NCBI GenBank assembly: GCA_036365515.1
Contig: CM070873.1
Span: 265,605,575 to 265,669,574, forward strand
DNA length: 64,000 nucleotides
Source of the DNA: Torymus aiolomorphi
Taxonomy: Eukaryota > Arthropoda > Insecta > Hymenoptera > Torymidae
Reading direction: 5' to 3'
Shown here: piece by piece, positions 10,861 through 21,013 of the stretch
How positions within the stretch are numbered: position 1 is the first letter of the stretch
How the letters are laid out: every line of letters starts with the position of its first letter
Notes under the pieces: generated by a model
Seen by the model: the letters and a program-made list of their open reading frames with translations, nothing else
What the model was told of the DNA's origin: nothing
Database searches by the model: none
Translations under genes and position numbers: made by a program

Positions 10861-12242
10861 AAGCACTTATCAGGCTGCAGGGTGAGACCGGCCGTTTTTA
10901 ATCTCCCAAACAATTTTTTTGTCTTCCGAGTATGATCTTCTAAAGATTCAGCGTATATTACTATGTCATCCATATAGACGAATAATTCGATACCCTGCAA
11001 CCCGCTCAATACCTTATCCATGAGAGCTTGAAACGTGGCGGGGGAACCCTTCAACCCCATAGGCATTCTCTTATATTGCAAGTGATTAAATGGGGTTGAA
11101 AACGCGGTTTTAGGGGCGTCTGAGGGATCAATTGGCAGTTGATGAAATCCCGAAGCCAGATCGAGAGTTGAAAAATATTTCCTTCTTCCTAACTGATCAA
11201 GAATTTCCGTTATATTGGGGAGGGGGTAAGCGGAAGCGATGGTTTTCTCGTTTAGAGCCCGAAAGTCTATAACTAGACGCCACCTTTTATTTCCCTGCGG
11301 ATCAGATTTTTTGGGAACAATCCACAATGGAGAATTGTAAGGTGACTCAGATTCTTCTACTATGCCATTATCGATTAGTTCCTGAACCTGTTTCTAAACT
11401 ATGTCCCTTAAGTGAAGCGGGTACCGGTATTGTTTTACATTAATAGGAATATTATCGGTAGTGGGAATTTTATGGGTGACTATAGTAGTTTTACTTAACT
11501 TGTCTTTAGGCAAATGAAACTGGCAGGGATATTCTGACACGAGCTTAACGATGCTATCTCTTTCTTCCTGATCAAGATCCTTTAAATCGAGTAACTCTAA
11601 AATCTTATCGACTCTGAGCTGTAATTCCGCCTCAGCCTTGTCTTTATCCGTTGTTCTAATAACGCGCACGGGTCTTAAGGTGCAGTTGTAACCTTCTAAT
11701 TCAAGGGGAGGTATAATAATATTCATGTCCTCTGAAGTAGTATTGATCGCGAACAAATTAGCCTTCCCGTTTTTGTTAGTGACCAGGCATTCTCCAATAA
11801 AAACCCCAGGTCCCACATTTATTTTAGGTATAAATCCCGTAGATCGGGTGGAATTCTGAATGGAGATTTTAATTAATGACTTGGTCCTGGCAGGTAAGTA
11901 ATAAGTATCATGATTAATAAAAGGGACCGAACCATGTGCGTCTCCATAAAGGAGCACATCATTTTCGAAGGATAAGATCGCCTTCTGCTCCCTTAAGAAT
12001 TCTACCCCAAGGATTCCATCAGCCCTTATAGGAAAGTCGTCTGATACGATATTAAGTTTACAATGAACTCCATCGAGCTTTATTTTCACATATCCTTCCG
12101 TCAAGACCAAGCCCTCACTTATTCCGGCCAATCGATATAGACTGTCTTTATGAATAGGTGTTGTATTTTTCAGCAACCCGCGCTTAATAATATTAAGTTC
12201 CGATCCCGTATCAATGAGAAAACGCGGCATATTTATAGCCAA
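10806..12242 (-). pseudogene. Gypsy protease and reverse transcriptase
   Basis: Seen: aspartic protease active site FLIDTGSELNII near the start and ILGVEFL further on. A linker follows, then the RT fingers and palm: RWRLVIDFRALNEKT, STLDLASGFHQL, MPMGLKGSPATFQ and the catalytic FVYMDDIVIYA. A TAG at about 11394-11396 interrupts the frame just before the RT (same frame on both sides, so a simple nonsense change). The frame ends at 10806 after a one-base deletion; the downstream LGHIISEKGV continues in the next frame. Residues D (LDLASG) and DD (YMDD) for polymerisation are intact. Confidence 0.95.
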
Positions 12243-12274
12243 ATCATTGCTTTCAAATACGACAAGGGGTGAAT

Positions 12275-13466
12275 TTACCCCCTCCGAGGAGCTGGCGGCA
12301 ACGATAATAGCGCGGGTAGGGACGCTTGACGATTTGGATTTCGGGGATTCGCCATCGCGCCCGTATGACGAACCACATTCGAGTTTAAAGAACGAGGATT
12401 ACTAGCAGGAACCTGATTTTGAGGGTAATTGGCAATAGGCGAGTAATTTCGGTTTGGAGGATAGCCCGTGTTAGAAGGAATGTCAGATGAATAATTAGGT
12501 CGCCGCCGCGTCGCGCATGACTCATAGGTATGTCCCTCAAGCCTACAATAATTACAATAAAGTCCTTTATCGATCCCCCGCCGACAGGAACGCATATAAT
12601 GACCGGACTTCGCAATTATAACATTTGGGTTTCTTTCTTTCCGGCTCTTCTCTTATTTCTGGTTCCGCAACGTGGCAGTAGGACCGTTTCCTATTTTCAT
12701 ACGAAATTTCCCCATGCAAATCGTTTCTCTGTTGGAGGAAGAGTTCGCTTTCTATCGCTAGGCTAATTGCGTTTTCAAACGATGTTGGTTGTTTACCTGC
12801 CATTTGTACAGTAATATCGGGGCGCAAACCTAATTTAAAACATTGTGTAGCCGTATCAATTGCCCCCTCGATGAGGCTCTGTGAATTAGTTGAATTAGAA
12901 TTCTCTATGATCTCGCCTATTTTTTGAAGAATGTCTGTGACCCTTAACCCGTACTCCGCTACCTTTTCTTGAGGTCTTTGTCTGACGCGCGCGAGGTCTA
13001 TCTGTAATTGAGGCAGATTTTTTGTTGGCGTGTAAGCTCTTTTTAACTCGGATAATAACTGTCCTAAACTATCGAATTTTTTAAATTGCAGGTTTTTATC
13101 ATTCGGATTTACAAATTCCTCAGCGTCTCTACATTCCTTTATAAATTCGGTTATTGATATATTCTTTCCATTAAACTCCGGAAGTATTCGCGCTATTTCG
13201 CTAGATTTCTTATAATTATTTTGCGACTCGTCTCTAACAACGGAATCATAAGAGACCGAATTGCTTCTATTGTTAAGGAAAGACGTCTGTCGCGGTGTTA
13301 ATGATTCCCGGTTCGACACTCTATCACTATTTTCGCTTAGATTTAATGCTCCTGATGATAACAACCCGTGTAAAGGATTACGAACTAAATCTTTATTCGC
13401 GTTTGCTACTGTTAAAACGCCCGCAGCAGGCGCGGAACCGGAGGGTGTTTCGCTATTATTAGACAT
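12275..13466 (-). pseudogene. Gypsy gag with frameshifted zinc knuckles
   Basis: Seen: a 299-codon frame (13466-12567) with a retrotransposon gag helical segment (EFIKECRDAEEFVNP, ARVRQRPQEKVAEYGLRV) reaches the first zinc knuckle CYNCEV and then shifts frame. In frame 12595-12275 the knuckle is completed (GH..MRSC) and a second follows (CNYCRLEGHTYESC). Aligning to the C-x2-C-x4-H-x4-C pattern, two bases are missing, or one is extra, near 12605. Start ATG at 13466 is the first in the frame, after the 5' leader. Known: gag forms the particle and its knuckles bind RNA. Confidence 0.92.
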
Positions 13467-13945
13467 TTTTATTTTTAGAAATTACACGCTCGCTCGCTCA
13501 GGTACTTAGCTTAGGTTATTCGCTGTCTCGCAGATGGCCTTGGTGCTTTGGGCAGAGGCTGAGGACTCGTAGTAGGTGCTGGAAACTCGTGAACGATGCT
13601 GGTGACTTGTTACAGATGCTGAAAATTCGTGATCGATGCTGGTGACCCTGGAGTTATATTATTCGCCCGACTCCCGTATCTTGAATCCGGGGTGTCTTCT
13701 CTCCAGTTCGACGTAGTTCTGTTGTTGGCGTTGATGAAGTCCTTGGTCCTTGATTGGTTGGGGATTTCTCTCTCTTATGCCTGCTGTGGACCCAACTTCC
13801 CAATCAGGTATTCCGGCATTCGCCCGCGGTCCAGGGGAAACTACAGCTTAAAACCCTGGACGGAACACAATACTGGACTTCTTCTTCTTCTCCTGGAGCC
13901 TTTTCTTTGCAATTCCTCGAACAATCCCACCGCTGTCACCAAAAT
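13467..13945 (-). other. Gypsy 5' leader and primer binding site
   Basis: Non-coding leader between the 5' LTR and gag. On the element strand TGGTGACAGCGGTGG begins at about 13941, five bases from the LTR; a TGG start fits a tRNA primer binding site. Short imperfect repeats of GATGCTGGTGAC type occur at 13540-13650. The plus-strand frame here is not recognisable as a gene. Confidence 0.6.
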
Positions 13946-14583
13946 TGTTACGACCCAAGTCGGGGCCTGGGAGCAGAAGGGCGCTTCTGCAATGGTCGCC
14001 GCGTTGACCAATAATATTGTGGGTTCGTTGTTCGATAAAGCGCTAAAGCGCAAGGAATTGCGGGAACTTTAAATGAGAACTCGAACAAATAAACGACCCA
14101 CGATGATATATTAATCGTCGACGTTTCGAGTTTTTATTTAAACTCCTTCTCAAGACACTAGTACAAATTTAAATAATAAAATACACATTAATGAAAGTTA
14201 TAAACTAAACAATAGTAATCGCATCTACGATTAACGAACAAGATTTACTTACAAAGTCTAGGCAGTCTCTTAAAGTTACGTAGGTGATCGCTTCAGTATC
14301 ACCAGTCAATTGTTACAATAATGAACATTCGGGCTTTATATATTACATAGAATGCATGTGTGCGTTACACATATATGTAAATACCATTTGATCAAACGCG
14401 CGGGGTGGTTCTAAGTGTTACGCGGTCTCGCAAGTATTAGGCGAATATATGTAAAAGAGCCCAGGTGGGGGGTGGGCTAATACTACTCGTTATTCAAAAG
14501 TGGCAAATGGGCGTGGTCATATCTTTACTTTCATACTTTCCTAATACTGTACAATGATATTGATCGTGCTTTCATGAGAATTT

Positions 14584-15228
14584 CTATTGTAAGAAGTGAT
14601 TTTTATTTATAAATGTCTTATATTCAAATCTAAGTGTCTTTGTATCTTGCTGATTATTAATATATTGTGGTTGTGCATGTATAAACAACATTTCGGCTAA
14701 TTTGCGTTTCCCTAATAACTGTTCCGTATGTAATACTTTTACATTGTTGAAATTAAAATTATGCTCAGTCTCTTCCATATGAGTGTAAATTGCCGAACCT
14801 CGATCTTTGTTTTCGCATTTTTTCTTATGTTCCTTAACTCTAATACATAATCGTCTTTCTGTTTGACCTACGTATGTAGCCGCACACTCATTACATTCTA
14901 TCCGATAAACGACATTGGTTTTCTCATCTTTAGAACTCACGTCTTTACCCAATTTTATAAAACAGTTCCATTTATTTACAGTATTATTTAACACTTCAGT
15001 ATTAAATTTTTTAAAAAATTTTGAGATAATCGGATTTAATTCATTTATGTAAGGGATCACTATGTGTAATTTTTTCTCACGCTGTATTCTTTTTTCATTA
15101 GTGTAATTCATGCTTCTAAGTCTTAATTTTATGTATTTGTTTATCAAATATATTGGATAATCATTTTTGATTAGGAACTGTTTTATCAAATTTAAGTTTA
15201 CATTATGAAACGAAGTATGTGAAAGTTT
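14584..15228 (-). pseudogene. Penelope-like GIY-YIG endonuclease (C-terminal remnant)
   Basis: Seen: the frame ends at 14584, inside the left arm. Its core is NVVYRIECNECAATYVGQ, then TERRLCIRVKEHKK, HMEETEHNF and a C-terminal KLAEMLFIHAQP. Known: this matches the GIY-YIG nuclease of Penelope-like elements (Y...YVGQT, R-x3-RxxEH, conserved H and late E). About 90 residues before it resemble the thumb/connector region but no RT motif remains. The apparent ATG at 15246 lies in the inverted right arm, so the first few codons (MSYIQIK) are an accident of the arm junction and not a native start. Confidence 0.88.
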
Positions 15229-15699
15229 AATTTGAATATAAGACATTTATAAATAAAAATCACTTCTTACAATAGAAATTCTCATGAAAGCACGATCAAT
15301 ATCATTGTACAGTATTAGAAAAGTATGAAAGTAAAGATATGACCACGCCCATTTGCCACTTTTGAATAACGAGTAGTATTAGCCCACCCCCCACCTGGGC
15401 TCTTTTACATATATTCGCCTAATACTTGCGAGACCGCGTAACACTTAGAACCACCCCGCACGTTTGATCAAATGGTATTTACATATATGTGTAACGCACA
15501 CATGCATTCTATGTAATATATAAAGCCCGAATGTTCATTATTGTAACAATTGACTGGTGATACTGAAGCGATCACCTACGTAACTTTAAGAGACTGCCTA
15601 GACTTTGTAAGTAAATCTTGTTCGTTAATCGTAGATGCGATTACTATTGTTTAGTTTATAACTTTCATTAATGTGTATTTTATTATTTAAAGTTGTACT

Positions 15700-15765
15700 A
15701 GTGTCTTGAGAAGGAGTTTAAATAAAAACTCGAAACGTCGACGATTAATATATCATCGTGGGTTG
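15700..15765 (+). ncRNA. Degenerate hammerhead-like motif in Penelope arm
   Basis: The right arm has CTTGAGAAGGAG (15705-15716), a stem GAGTTT/AAACTC, then CGAAACGTCGACG. This resembles the hammerhead order CUGANGA - stem II - GAAA. Two core positions differ (C3 and G8), so activity is doubtful. The same motif occurs on the minus strand in the left arm. Hammerhead motifs in Penelope-like terminal repeats are established. Confidence 0.4.
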
Positions 15766-17252
15766 TCATTTCGTCATCCTTGACTTACCCTTCCTTTGGA
15801 CAGCAGGACCGTCAAAGCCAATTATTCATTACTGAAGTAATATACAGCTGTCGTTAGAATCTTAACTACTATCGAACAAATAAACTTTAATTTTGGAGTT
15901 TATTCAATTTAAATAAATATTTGTAGACCTTGACCAATAAAATAAACTTTCAACCGTGACTCTATACAATTCAAGGTAACGTCGAGTATAATGGCGACTG
16001 ACACTAGGACGTGATCAGGGCGCTTGCACTAGTGCAACCGAACTACGGAGCTTTTCATGCGCTCGGTAGCGACTGACTCTGGCGACCCGGGGCTCTCCTT
16101 TTATATTCTCGGCGAGGACCTTGGGCTGTTGACGGTGGAACGCTATTGGTTGACGGCTTCCCCTCTCTTTCGCGTCACGTGACTCTTCCTCAGTTTCCAG
16201 CCTAGTAGGAGCCTAGGAGGGCCGAAGCCTTATCCCCTCTCTTCATTGAGAGTGCGTGATTGGTTGATGGTCCGATGACGTAAGTGAGCTGAGGCAGTCG
16301 GTGGTGGGAGTGAAGTGGCTTAAGCTAAACCGGTTCCTCGGCCTAACGATTTCCGAGAAGTGTTTTTGTCTTTTGGATTCCTGGAATTGCTGTTGTTTAC
16401 GTTCCGCGGTCGTGACCTTCCCGGAATAGTGAGGTGACCCTCAGCGCAAATGGATTCCTGGAATTGTTGTTTACGTTCCGCGGTCGTGACCTTCCCGGAA
16501 TCGTGAGGTGCCCGTCAGCGCAAATGGATTCCTGGAATTGTTGTTGTTTACGTTCCGCAGCTATAACCTTCTTGGAATTGTCGGGTGACCTTCTGATTTC
16601 CTAGAATCTCAGAGCAGTAGATAATTCTTGGAAGAGCTTTTTACCCTGAGCGAGCTTCCTTTATTCAATTGTTAATTCAATTATCATGTTTATTTTGTTA
16701 TCAATTATTAATCGCCGATCGCCCGGCTATTATTTATGTATTTATCGTCAGTCATTTATTTCTATTTGCGTTATCGTAAATTCGTTTATTGTTTATTTAC
16801 TATTTATTTACGGAACGGTTGATATCTAATTAAAATTAAACAAATTAATTATTCTATTGTTAAAATCTTCCATAGGTTTTTATTTTATGGGAATACGTTT
16901 CAATACGTTTGGTATTTAATTAGTTGATTTATTTGATATTATTTTGAAATCAATTTTTTACATACGAAATTATCATTGTAGACCGATCCTGAATATTCTG
17001 CTACTCGTTCACGCGAACGCAGTTCATAACAATAGTATATGCTCTAAGGTCTTAGGTCACGAACGTCCGTGTCAGTGTGATATCACGCTTGTCACTCTAT
17101 TGGAGACACAGCCTTAATGTTTTTACAAAATTTTACAATGCTTTATTTTTAAAATTAAAAAAATTAGTTTTAATTTTTATTATTTTAAACAAAAAAAAAG
17201 CTTTTACGGTTTATTTAACGTTATTGAAATTCGAGATAAACTGCATTAAAAA

Positions 17253-18663
17253 ATGGCAGAAGCACAAGTAACATCTAAGCTAAAAGATGTTCAGGAAAAT
17301 TCAGAAAAGGAACAATCTAAAGAAAAACGACCTACGTGCATAATCGTTCTTGGTATGGCAGGGTCTGGCAAAACAACGTTTGTTACAAAAATTGTATCTA
17401 GATTTTATGAGAATGGAAAACCATATGTTATAAATTTAGACCCTGCTTGTAGTGAGGTTCCTTATCCTGCCAATATAGGTAAGAATAAATTTAAGGCTGT
17501 TGTTAAATGTCCAACATATAAGTGAATTAAAGTTAATACATTCAAAACCATTTTTAACAATAATAATTTTGCAGATATAAGAGATACAGTTAATTATAAG
17601 GAAGTTATGAAACAATATAGTTTAGGACCAAATGGAGGTATTGTCACAGCATTAAATTTGTTTTCCACGAAATTTGACCAAGTTATAGAACTTGTAAAAC
17701 AAGCAAGTAAAGATCATGAATATGTAGTAATAGACACACCAGGTCAAATAGAAGTTTTTACTTGGTCAGCTAGTGGTTCTATAATAACAGAAGCCTTAGC
17801 TTCTCATTTTCCAACTGTTATAGTTTATGTTATGGATACTGTTAGAAGTGTCAAACCTGTAACATTTATGTCTAACATGTTATATGCATGCTCTATTTTG
17901 TACAAAACCAATAAATTGCCCTTAGTAGTTGTTATGAATAAGGTAAATGACTAAATTAAATCATATTTTCAACATACTTAAATTGAAATAAATCTATTAA
18001 AATTTTTATCTTTAGATTGATATAGTTGACAATAGTTACGCTGTTGAATGGATGCAAGATTTTGAAGCTTTTCAGGAAGTTCTTGATGCAGAAACTACTT
18101 ATATAAGTAATTTAACACGTAGTATGGCACTTGCTCTTGATGAATTTTATAACAATCTTCTTTGCTGTGGAGTTTCTGCAACTGAGGGAACTGGTATTTC
18201 AGATTTTTTTAGTCTTGTTGCAGATGCGAGAAAGGAATATTATAAGTAATATAACAAATACTTTAGAAGAATAAAATAATGTTTTGAAAAAATCTAATTA
18301 TTTTAAAATTATTATAGGAAATATAGGGTACGTTGGCAAAAGCTTAGAGAAAAGCAGTTAAAAGATCAGAAAGAGAAGGAAGAAAAACAATTATTAAACG
18401 CTGCTAAAGCAACTTCGGGAGAAGACATTCCTCTTATTACATCTGTTAGCAGTGGTCGAGAAATATCAGATATATATTTAAAACATCCAGCTAATGAATC
18501 TAGCGACGAGGAAGAAGGTGAAGAAAATGTTTTAGAAAATGATGATGAGGAAGAAAAAGAAGCTGAGTCTTTCAAGAGTTTTTTAGAAAAACATAAAGCA
18601 GAGCAAGATAAACGAAACGATAGTCAACAGCCCTCTTCTAGTAAAAATAAACTTAAGTTGTAA
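17253..18663 (+). CDS. GPN1: GPN-loop GTPase 1 (four exons)
   Basis: Coding exons 17253-17478, 17575-17942, 18016-18245 and 18318-18663 join in frame into 389 residues; all introns are GT-AG. Seen: P-loop GMAGSGKT (34-41), NLDPA, the family-defining GPN loop (LGPNGG, 92-97), [19 protein letters not shown] (197-200), [26 protein letters not shown], and a charged acidic C-terminal tail rich in D/E. Known: GPN1 (XAB1/Npa3) is a cytoplasmic GTPase that works with GPN3 in assembly and nuclear import of RNA polymerase II. Length is close to the human protein (374). The start is the first ATG in the P-loop frame. The end of the interrupted foldback lies about 155 bp upstream and the Gypsy LTR 221 bp upstream. 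No lesions are visible. Confidence 0.97.
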
Positions 18664-18747
18664 AATGAAATTTTATAAAATTTTTTATTACAAATTTCGA
18701 TTTTTATATATTTACAAAACACTTATAATTAAAAATATTTGCATAAA

Positions 18748-19669
18748 TTATGTTTCATCTTCTTCTGGATCAGGGTTATCAAAGTCTCTCATTCTAACGT
18801 CTTCTTCTTCACCGTATTGAATGATGTTATCAATTGTTAGTTTTACATCAGCTATACTTTCTTCATCTTTAATATTGAGTGGTAAAAATCTTACTAAACT
18901 ATAATCTTCAATAACTTTTCCTAATGCTTCTGTAAGCTTTCCATACTCATCATGTTCTTCTGCCAATAAACTATTAGGATCAGGTTCTAAATATGTATCC
19001 AATTGTTTTCTGGCAGTTTTTGATAATAAGTCCATTTTACTCAACACATTTATATGAGGTAATTCTAAATTAATCATTGCTGTTAAAGCAGCCATTGTAC
19101 CTGATAAAAATTTTGAAGCATCTACTAAAAACTGACTATCAATCAAAAATACTACACAAAGACGAAAATTAAGATTCTGTAGAGTTGTAATTAATTGTCT
19201 CATGACTGTCATATGTGTGTATAGTTCTAATTGACCAGGACAGTCAAAAATAATATAGTCATCATCTGTGTCTCCCAACTGTTCTTGAAGCCAAGATAAG
19301 TTTTCTATTAAAAATCTGCAAGATAGATTATATGTAGTAATATTCTGGGCTTTTCAATTTGGTATTTATATACTTACTCCATGCAAAATACTAAGCCACC
19401 ATTGGGTCCAAATTGTAATTCTTCATCTTCCATAGCATCGTCTACTGTGATTAATTCCTTAATATCAGCAAGAGGCTGATAATCAAAATGTTCCGCAGCT
19501 GGATCTAAATTTACTATATCAAGTGTTTTTCTTTCATCAGCAACATGTTTTTGCATTATTGAACAGTAAGTAGACTAAGTAACATAAGATTTAAACAGCA
19601 ATTATTAAAATCTTAATTTGAAGTGGGTAAAAATAAGGTTGAACATCGATATAATTAAACACACACACA

Positions 19670-19701
<32 letters not shown>

Positions 19702-19763
19702 TATAGAGAAGGAATTACCTTGCCACTACCTGCTGGACCAATCACTAATTGACCATACCTCAT
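18748..19763 (-). CDS. GPN3: GPN-loop GTPase 3 (three exons)
   Basis: Coding exons, in order of reading: 19763-19719, 19574-19378 and 19315-18748, which join in frame into 269 residues with GT-AG introns. Seen: [17 protein letters not shown] (P-loop 9-16, split by intron 1 right after the lysine), [12 protein letters not shown] loop FGPNGG (70-75), [19 protein letters not shown], a LSKMDLLSK base-recognition motif and an acidic tail. Known: GPN3 forms a complex with GPN1 for RNA polymerase II assembly and import. The first exon encodes only 15 residues, so it is easy to miss. Intron 1 holds a CA microsatellite. The stop lies 84 bp from the GPN1 stop, tail to tail. Confidence 0.96.
19655..19702. 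repeat. (CA)n microsatellite in GPN3 intron 1
   Basis: About 22 CA repeats with one T interruption, ending in ATATAG. Confidence 0.95.
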
Positions 19764-19990
19764 GATAACTTTTTTTATTCAAGTTATTAAATAATTGTTA
19801 TAAAAACGTATTATTAATTTTGTAATATCTTATTGGTTATATTTGAAATATTTATTTTCATACTAACAAATTGCGCTGCCAGTCGACTTTTTTTCTTTTC
19901 TTTCAATAAGAGGTATTTTTTTTTTTCACTCTTCGAGTTATCTGCCCAGGCTATGTACTCAAAATACGAGGTATTCTAGCTCCAGGCCAG

Positions 19991-20123
19991 GGGCCTTTCT
20001 ACATATGTGTGTTCTGTGTGTTCCCGACAAACACAGATAGATCTGTTCCGTAAATGTAAGACAGAGCCAGACATACAGAGAAGTTATCTAGAACAGACAG
20101 AACACACATATGTAGAAAGGGCC
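19991..20123. mobile_element. Short MITE/hairpin upstream of GPN3
   Basis: Inverted ends of about 26 bp: CCTTTCTACATATGTGTGTT (from 19994) is repeated inverted to about 20121. The body has no coding capacity. No clear target duplication. Confidence 0.65.
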
Positions 20124-20155
20124 CGAGGGTCTGTTTCTAGTAGGGACAATGTTTA

Positions 20156-20350
20156 TAAGAGCCGTGTCGTTCTGTATCGTGCTGTGCCTTGCAGTGCCGT
20201 GCTCTTGCCGTGCCTTGCCGTTTCGTTCCTATTTCAGTCGGTTTATAAACATGTATTTTATATCTCTGTAGGAACGAAATGGCAAGGCACGGCAAGAGCA
20301 AGACACGACATGGCAAGGGCAAGGCAAGACACAGCATGACACGGCTCTTA
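20156..20350. mobile_element. MITE with TAAGAGCCGTGTC ends
   Basis: The 13-bp terminal inverted repeat TAAGAGCCGTGTC / GACACGGCTCTTA bounds 195 bp. Inside, GGAACGAAATGGCAAGGCAC (near 20271) is inverted relative to GTGCCTTGCCGTTTCGTTCC (near 20210), and GCCTTGC/GTGCC units repeat. The whole element is a near-palindrome. Confidence 0.75.
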
Positions 20351-20864
20351 GGAGCTGTCCGTCAGAGCTCAGTTTGACCGGACTTGATCCTCTCGAGTTG
20401 AGTTGTGATCAGTGCGCCCGAAGGAAGACGGCAGTTACGAGTCTGCGCAGTAGCGACTTGCCCCGATTGGTGGCTCGAGCAGCGCTCGCGTTCAAACTGC
20501 AAGCGCACGAGCAGGCGAGTGACACGAGGTCCACACATACAATGCAGTTACGTAAACATGTGAAACTAAGCGAAACGATTATTAAAATTATTTCTAAACC
20601 CAAGTAGGCCGGGGGTATGAGGTCGACGCATATAAGGGAGTAATGTAAACACGAAAAAATAAGCAAAACGATTATTTAAATAATTTTGAAACCAAGTAGG
20701 CGGGGGATATGAGGTCCACGCATACAAAGGAGTAATGTAGACATAAAAAAATAAGCAAAACGATTATTTAAATAATTTTTAAACCCAAGTAGCCGGGGGA
20801 CGCGAGGACCACGCATATTAGGGAATTTCGTAGATGTGCAACAATAAGCAAAATGATTATTTAA

Positions 20865-21013
20865 CCTTTAGAGGACGGGGATTTGGGTTTACTGTTTTCT
20901 CTCACTTTTCTATAGAAATCGAGTTTTTGTGATGTCTCACATCTCAAAACTAACACATGTAAAGGGTCGATCATGGGCATGGCCCGTATAGGGGCCATCC
21001 CGTCCTCTAAAGG
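20865..21013. mobile_element. piggyBac-like MITE (149 bp, TTAA target)
   Basis: 15-bp perfect terminal inverted repeats CCTTTAGAGGACGGG / CCCGTCCTCTAAAGG, flanked on both sides by TTAA (20861-20864 and 21014-21017). TTAA duplication with CC-starting ends is the hallmark of piggyBac. The element interrupts a satellite unit, and the unit is continuous once it is removed with one TTAA. Confidence 0.9.

Larger units (their letters stand above)
14095..15871 (-). mobile_element. Penelope-like element, 5'-truncated, with long inverted arms
   Basis: Seen: a 1777-bp insertion flanked by the 14-bp duplication TCGAACAAATAAAC (14081-14094 and 15872-15885). It carries arms of about 535 bp in inverted orientation (14095-14629 and 15230-15763), a GIY-YIG frame between them on the minus strand, and a 108-bp tail (15764-15871) outside the right arm. 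Known: Penelope-like elements have a GIY-YIG endonuclease after the RT, inverted or direct terminal repeats (PLTRs) and duplications of this size. The RT is absent. Confidence 0.88.
5413..17031 (-). mobile_element. Ty3/Gypsy LTR retrotransposon, nearly complete but broken
   Basis: Seen: two LTRs in the same orientation bracket a gag-pol region read on the minus strand. Both ends are flanked by the 4-bp duplication ATAG (5409-5412 and 17032-17035). The 3' LTR is 1277 bp; the 5' LTR is about 1295 bp once the nested Penelope-like insertion is removed. Order on the minus strand: LTR, PBS, gag with CCHC, protease, RT, RNase H, a repeat-rich linker, a macro-like domain, integrase, PPT, LTR. At least five frameshifts and one stop break the frame, so the copy cannot make a full polyprotein. 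The order RT-RNaseH-integrase places it in Ty3/Gypsy (established). Confidence 0.95.
13946..17031 (-). repeat. Gypsy 5' LTR, split by a Penelope-like element
   Basis: LTR sequence runs 13946-14094, is interrupted, and resumes at 15872, ending GTTCATAACA at 17031. It matches the 3' LTR over both parts, including the tandem GGATTCCTGGAATTG units (16374-16580). Confidence 0.95.
3846..17098. mobile_element. Foldback element, split by the Gypsy insertion
   Basis: Seen: the sequence at 3850-3905 (core AGAGCATATACTAACTGGAGG, then TAGCATGTCGC) recurs inverted at the other end: GCGACATGCTACCTCCAG at 5380-5397, a short extra segment to 5412, then the Gypsy element, then TATATGCTCTAAGG from 17034 and a diverged GTCACGAACG/TGATATCAC stretch to about 17098. 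Removing the Gypsy (5413-17031) and one ATAG copy rejoins the right arm. The interior (3893-5388) consists of two side-by-side hairpins, listed separately. No transposase frame is present, so this is non-autonomous. The outer boundaries are approximate. Confidence 0.7.

Noticed and set aside
15229..15246. ATG at 15246 as the start of the GIY-YIG protein
   Set aside because: It lies in the inverted right arm and reads arm sequence on the opposite strand; the native N-terminus has been lost.
17077..17271. 64-codon frame overlapping the GPN1 start
   Set aside because: No domain, and the overlapping frame at 17253 carries the conserved P-loop protein.
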